In this document: piece after piece, positions 6,468 to 8,222 of the stretch
How positions within the stretch are numbered: position 1 is the stretch's first letter
Layout of the letters: the number at the start of each line of letters is the position of its first letter
Origin: an uncultured Caldimicrobium sp.
GTDB lineage: Bacteria; Desulfobacterota; Thermodesulfobacteria; Thermodesulfobacteriales; Thermodesulfobacteriaceae
Assembly (NCBI GenBank): GCA_938091475.1
Contig: CALLJI010000059.1
Span: 1 to 8,222, forward strand
Length of the DNA stretch: 8,222 nucleotides
Reading direction: 5' to 3'
Position numbers and translations under genes: made by a program
Notes under the pieces: model-generated
Told to the model about the DNA's origin: nothing
Database searches by the model: none
The model's input: the letters and a program-made list of their open reading frames with translations, nothing else

Positions 6468-6553
6468 ACTTTTAAATACTTATTTAAAACCCATCTAAAC
6501 CTTGCTTACCTCGGTGTAATCTAATAGTTTAATTAGAAAGAATAAAGCAAATT

Positions 6554-6627
6554 TACAAATTTAGGGGTGATTCGTGAATCGCCTCTACAATTCAGACCCC
6601 CTGGGCACGGCGGTGCCGTGCCCCTAC
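6554..6627 (-). repeat. 74-bp composite repeat, left copy
   Basis: Starts TACAAATTTAGG and ends CCCCTAC. It contains two reverse REP-like units: 6562-6588 with core GATTC-GT-GAATC, and 6603-6627 with stem GGGCACGGC / GCCGTGCCC. A copy without indels lies exactly 310 bp downstream at 6864-6937, differing at 7 of 74 positions by my count. Unit 6603-6627 is identical to 275-299 in cluster 1. Confidence 0.75.
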
Positions 6628-6664
6628 GAGTTTGAATTTTTGAAGATTGATAGAAAAAAGATCT

Positions 6665-6688
6665 GTAGGGGCACAGCATGCTGTGCCC
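6665..6688 (+). repeat. REP-like unit with perfect 20-nt palindrome (ACAGCA core)
   Basis: GTAG followed by a perfect 20-nt palindrome, left arm GGGCACAGCA. It differs from 6737-6760 only by a paired A/T to T/A change at the fifth stem position. Confidence 0.7.
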
Positions 6689-6703
6689 GAGAAGAAAAAA
6701 AAG

Positions 6704-6725
6704 GTAGCCGCAGGCTTTAGCCTGC
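6704..6725 (+). repeat. Second GTAG hairpin type (GTAGCC-GCAGGCT)
   Basis: GTAGCC followed by a 7-bp stem GCAGGCT / AGCCTGC with a TT loop. It shares the GTAG head but not the GGGC/GCCC arms, so it belongs to a different hairpin family inserted among the others. Confidence 0.55.
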
Positions 6726-6736
6726 AAGAATTACTT

Positions 6737-6760
6737 GTAGGGGCTCAGCATGCTGAGCCC
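6737..6760 (+). repeat. REP-like unit with perfect 20-nt palindrome (TCAGCA core)
   Basis: GTAG followed by a perfect 20-nt palindrome, left arm GGGCTCAGCA. It is the compensated partner of 6665-6688. Confidence 0.7.
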
Positions 6761-6775
6761 AAAGAATTGAGAAAT

Positions 6776-6830
6776 GTAGGTGCATCCCTTGCGGCTGCCC
6801 ACATTGGGCACGGCTGTGCCGTGCCCCTAC
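6776..6830. repeat. Inverted REP-like pair (REPIN-like)
   Basis: A forward unit (6776-6800, CTTGCGG core, starting GTAGGTGCA) and a reverse unit (6806-6830, stem GGGCACGGC / GCCGTGCCC, loop TGT) face each other across 5 nt. GTAG lies at the outer left and CTAC at the outer right, so the whole could fold as one long hairpin. This is the layout of REPIN elements. Confidence 0.6.
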
Positions 6831-6841
6831 TTAATTCTTTC

Positions 6842-6866
6842 GGGCTGGGGCAAGCCCAGCCCCTAC
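6842..6866 (-). repeat. REP-like unit, GGGGCAAGCCC-core subtype
   Basis: Stem GGGCT + bulged G + GGGC, loop AA, GCCC + AGCCC, then CTAC. It is the compensated counterpart of 238-262. Confidence 0.65.
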
Positions 6867-6937
6867 AAATTTAGGGACGATTCGTGAATCGCCTCTACAA
6901 TTCAAACCCCATGGGCACGGCTATGCCGTGCCCTTAC
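6864..6937 (-). repeat. 74-bp composite repeat, right copy
   Basis: Second copy of 6554-6627 at an offset of exactly 310 bp. It carries units 6872-6898 and 6913-6937. Two of the substitutions fall in the GGT to TAT loop of the second hairpin, leaving its stem intact, while the final CCCCTAC has drifted to CCCTTAC. Confidence 0.75.
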
Positions 6938-7008
6938 TACTAATTTTATCCCTTTAGGGATTGCAAGGGTAAGCGCCTCCAATTTTTGAAACATTCTCAC
7001 AAATAAAC

Positions 7009-7040
7009 TTGACAAAAGAAAAAAATATGATATTTATTAT
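7009..7040 (+). promoter_or_regulatory. Candidate promoter of the chemotaxis receptor gene
   Basis: A perfect TTGACA (7009-7014) lies upstream of a very AT-rich stretch containing TATTAT (7035-7040). The spacer of 20 nt is longer than ideal. TATGAT (7026-7031) is too close, and weaker -10 variants exist at normal spacing. The position, some 30-60 nt before the start codon, fits. I see no flagellar sigma-28 motif. The -35 match is good; the exact -10 is uncertain. Confidence 0.45.
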
Positions 7041-7067
7041 ATTAACCTTTATAATAGGAGGGGTTCA

Positions 7068-8222
7068 ATGTCTCTCAAAAATATCTTTACCGCATTTATC
7101 TCTATACTGGTTTTGATAGTACTATTTACACTTTTTGTGGTATACCAATTTTTGTCCGAGCTTAAAAATGATGGGCACATAGTTAATCTCTCTGGAGTAG
7201 TCAGAGGTGGCACTCAGCGAATAGCTAAGTTGCATCTGGCAGAAATAAAAGATATTTCAAAAGAGTATTCCAAAGAAAAGGAAGCCCTGATTCAAAAAGT
7301 GGAGAAAATAATTAATGGCTTGATAGTGGGGGATCCAGAGCTAAACTTACCAAAACCTAAAGATATACGCCTTATTACCAAGGCAGAGGAGCTTAAAAAT
7401 GCCTGGAATAATTATAAGGTGTTGCTTGAAAAAAGCAGTAGTGATCCAAAGGCTTTAGTTGAGTTTATAAATGAGACGGAAAAATTTTTCAAATTATCTG
7501 ATGAGTTGACTACAGTATTAGCTCAGATCTCAGCCGAAAAGGTTGAAAAACTTCAACTTAAATTGCTCCTTTTAGTGCTTGTAAACCTAATTATATTATT
7601 TTCAATGATTTTAATGATGTACTTTAGATTATTTAAGAGTATGAATAAACTTCTTTTATACACGGAAGAGGTCTCTAAGGGCAACCTAAATGTGGATATA
7701 AGGATAGGGGGAAGGAGTGACGAAATTGGACAATTAGCGCGTGCCTTTGAGCAAATGGTAACAAATCTAAACCAGATTTTGGGCAATATACTCACTTTGG
7801 CAGTCAATATGACCTCTAAAATAGACTTTCTCAGACTTAAGGAGAAAACTATGGAAAAAGCGGTTGCGGATCAGGTTACTAAATCAAGTATGGTGGCTGC
7901 AGCGGCAGAAGAAATGAGCGTTACCGTGACTGACATAGCTAAAAATATGACCGAAGCAGAAAATGAAGTTAAGTCAAGTATGAGCATCGCAGAGAAGGGT
8001 AAAAATATTATTCATCAAGGTGCAGAGACTATGCAGAGCGTCTATGACTCAACGCAAAAATTAGCTGAGATGATCGATAAACTCAATCAAAGAGTTTCTG
8101 AAATTGGGGATATTGTAAATATAATTAAAGATATTGCTGACCAGACGAATTTACTTGCCTTGAATGCAGCCATTGAGGCGGCAAGAGCTGGAGAGGCAGG
8201 TAAAGGATTTGCTGTTGTGGCC
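7068..8222 (+). CDS. Methyl-accepting chemotaxis protein (N-terminal 385 aa, cut by window end)
   Basis: Transmembrane chemoreceptor that signals to CheA/CheW. ATG 7068 has AGGAGG 6 nt upstream. Layout: TM1 at about 7-28; an extracytoplasmic helical sensor of about 135 residues containing [12 protein letters not shown] (40-51), reminiscent of PilJ/NarX-type bundles with a conserved G..R...QR; TM2 at about 164-186; a HAMP domain at about 187-240 ending with [14 protein letters not shown]; then the signalling coiled coil. The protein-interaction tip [30 protein letters not shown] is at 356-385, right at the window edge, so the returning helix and any pentapeptide tether are missing. The HAMP lacks the usual Pro in its first helix (FKSMNKLL). 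The ligand is not predictable. It has its own promoter region and is separated from nadB by repeats, so it is probably an independent unit. Confidence 0.93.
   Translation, partial: MSLKNIFTAFISILVLIVLFTLFVVYQFLSELKNDGHIVNLSGVVRGGTQRIAKLHLAEIKDISKEYSKEKEALIQKVEKIINGLIVGDPELNLPKPKDIRLITKAEELKNAWNNYKVLLEKSSSDPKALVEFINETEKFFKLSDELTTVLAQISAEKVEKLQLKLLLLVLVNLIILFSMILMMYFRLFKSMNKLLLYTEEVSKGNLNVDIRIGGRSDEIGQLARAFEQMVTNLNQILGNILTLAVNMTSKIDFLRLKEKTMEKAVADQVTKSSMVAAAAEEMSVTVTDIAKNMTEAENEVKSSMSIAEKGKNIIHQGAETMQSVYDSTQKLAEMIDKLNQRVSEIGDIVNIIKDIADQTNLLALNAAIEAARAGEAGKGFAVVA

Larger units (their letters stand above)
6562..6937. repeat. REP-like hairpin cluster 2 (nadB/MCP intergenic)
   Basis: Ten hairpin units fill this gene-free stretch. 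Reverse (…CTAC): 6562-6588, 6603-6627, 6806-6830, 6842-6866, 6872-6898, 6913-6937. Forward (GTAG…): 6665-6688, 6704-6725, 6737-6760, 6776-6800. Units 6776-6800 and 6806-6830 face each other across 5 nt. Several units share core subtypes with cluster 1. None is followed by a T run, so I see no clear terminator for nadB here, though the hairpins may stabilise its mRNA 3' end. Open frames across the array merely translate the repeats. Confidence 0.8.

Noticed and set aside
6520..6537. TCTAAT...ATTAGA hairpin after nadB as a terminator
   Set aside because: A six-bp, AT-only stem without a T run is too weak for an intrinsic terminator.
6533..6727. Minus-strand open frame over the left part of cluster 2
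   Set aside because: Composed of repeat sequence, with no Shine-Dalgarno and no recognisable domain.
6647..6874. Plus-strand open frame across repeat cluster 2 with repeated VGAQHA peptides (75 codons)
   Set aside because: The repeated peptide is a direct reading of the GTAG hairpin units. The frame exists because the repeats lack stops in it, and I do not regard it as a gene.
6562..6937. Insertion sequence or MITE with terminal inverted repeats
   Set aside because: No transposase gene, no single pair of terminal inverted repeats and no target-site duplication that I can recognise. The one-sided GTAG layout fits REP-like elements better.
7050..7055. TATAAT directly before the MCP ribosome binding site as a -10 box
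   Set aside because: It is only 12 nt from the start codon and has no -35 at proper spacing; transcription would begin at or after the Shine-Dalgarno.

Overview
The window looks like chromosomal DNA from an AT-rich, probably thermophilic and anaerobic, Gram-negative bacterium. Support for this is indirect. The proteins are rich in Lys, Glu and Ile. The phosphoglycerate mutase is of the archaeal-type ApgM family. The thioredoxin-reductase-like flavoprotein lacks the usual NADPH signature, and intergenic GTAG-headed hairpin repeats are abundant. A member of the Thermodesulfobacteriota (Thermodesulfobacterium/Caldimicrobium-like) is my best guess, but it is an inference and not proven here.

Layout. 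(1) 2-154 is the C-terminal end of uvrA. (2) 151-332 is a gene-free cluster of short GTAG/CTAC-marked hairpin repeats of the REP type. The first repeat overlaps the uvrA stop codon, and one is followed by eight T's and should act as a terminator. A weak promoter follows near 443-470. (3) 506-6467 is a tightly packed same-strand block of six genes: a thioredoxin-reductase-like flavoprotein, alanine racemase (alr), tatB, tatC, an ApgM-family phosphoglycerate mutase, and L-aspartate oxidase (nadB). Two junctions overlap and the other three gaps are 5, 14 and 28 nt, so this is probably one transcription unit. (4) 6468-7067 is a second gene-free stretch. It holds ten REP-like hairpins in about 376 bp, flanked by two copies of a 74-bp composite repeat, and then a promoter region. 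(5) 7068 to the window end is the first 385 codons of a methyl-accepting chemotaxis protein.

The operon mixes functions: thiol redox, D-Ala supply for peptidoglycan, Tat export of folded proteins, glycolysis/gluconeogenesis (or an ApgM-like side role), and the first step of de novo NAD synthesis. It reads as a housekeeping cluster rather than one dedicated pathway.

The points most worth a second look are these. Alr has a perfect Shine-Dalgarno sequence but no ATG/GTG/TTG at its homologous start; an AUA codon sits in the expected position. The flavoprotein lacks HRRxxxR. The alanine racemase has two changed entryway residues. The REP-like arrays show compensatory stem changes and two subtypes of hairpin. 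I found no defence system, CRISPR array, transposase gene or RNA gene, and no clearly new multi-gene system.
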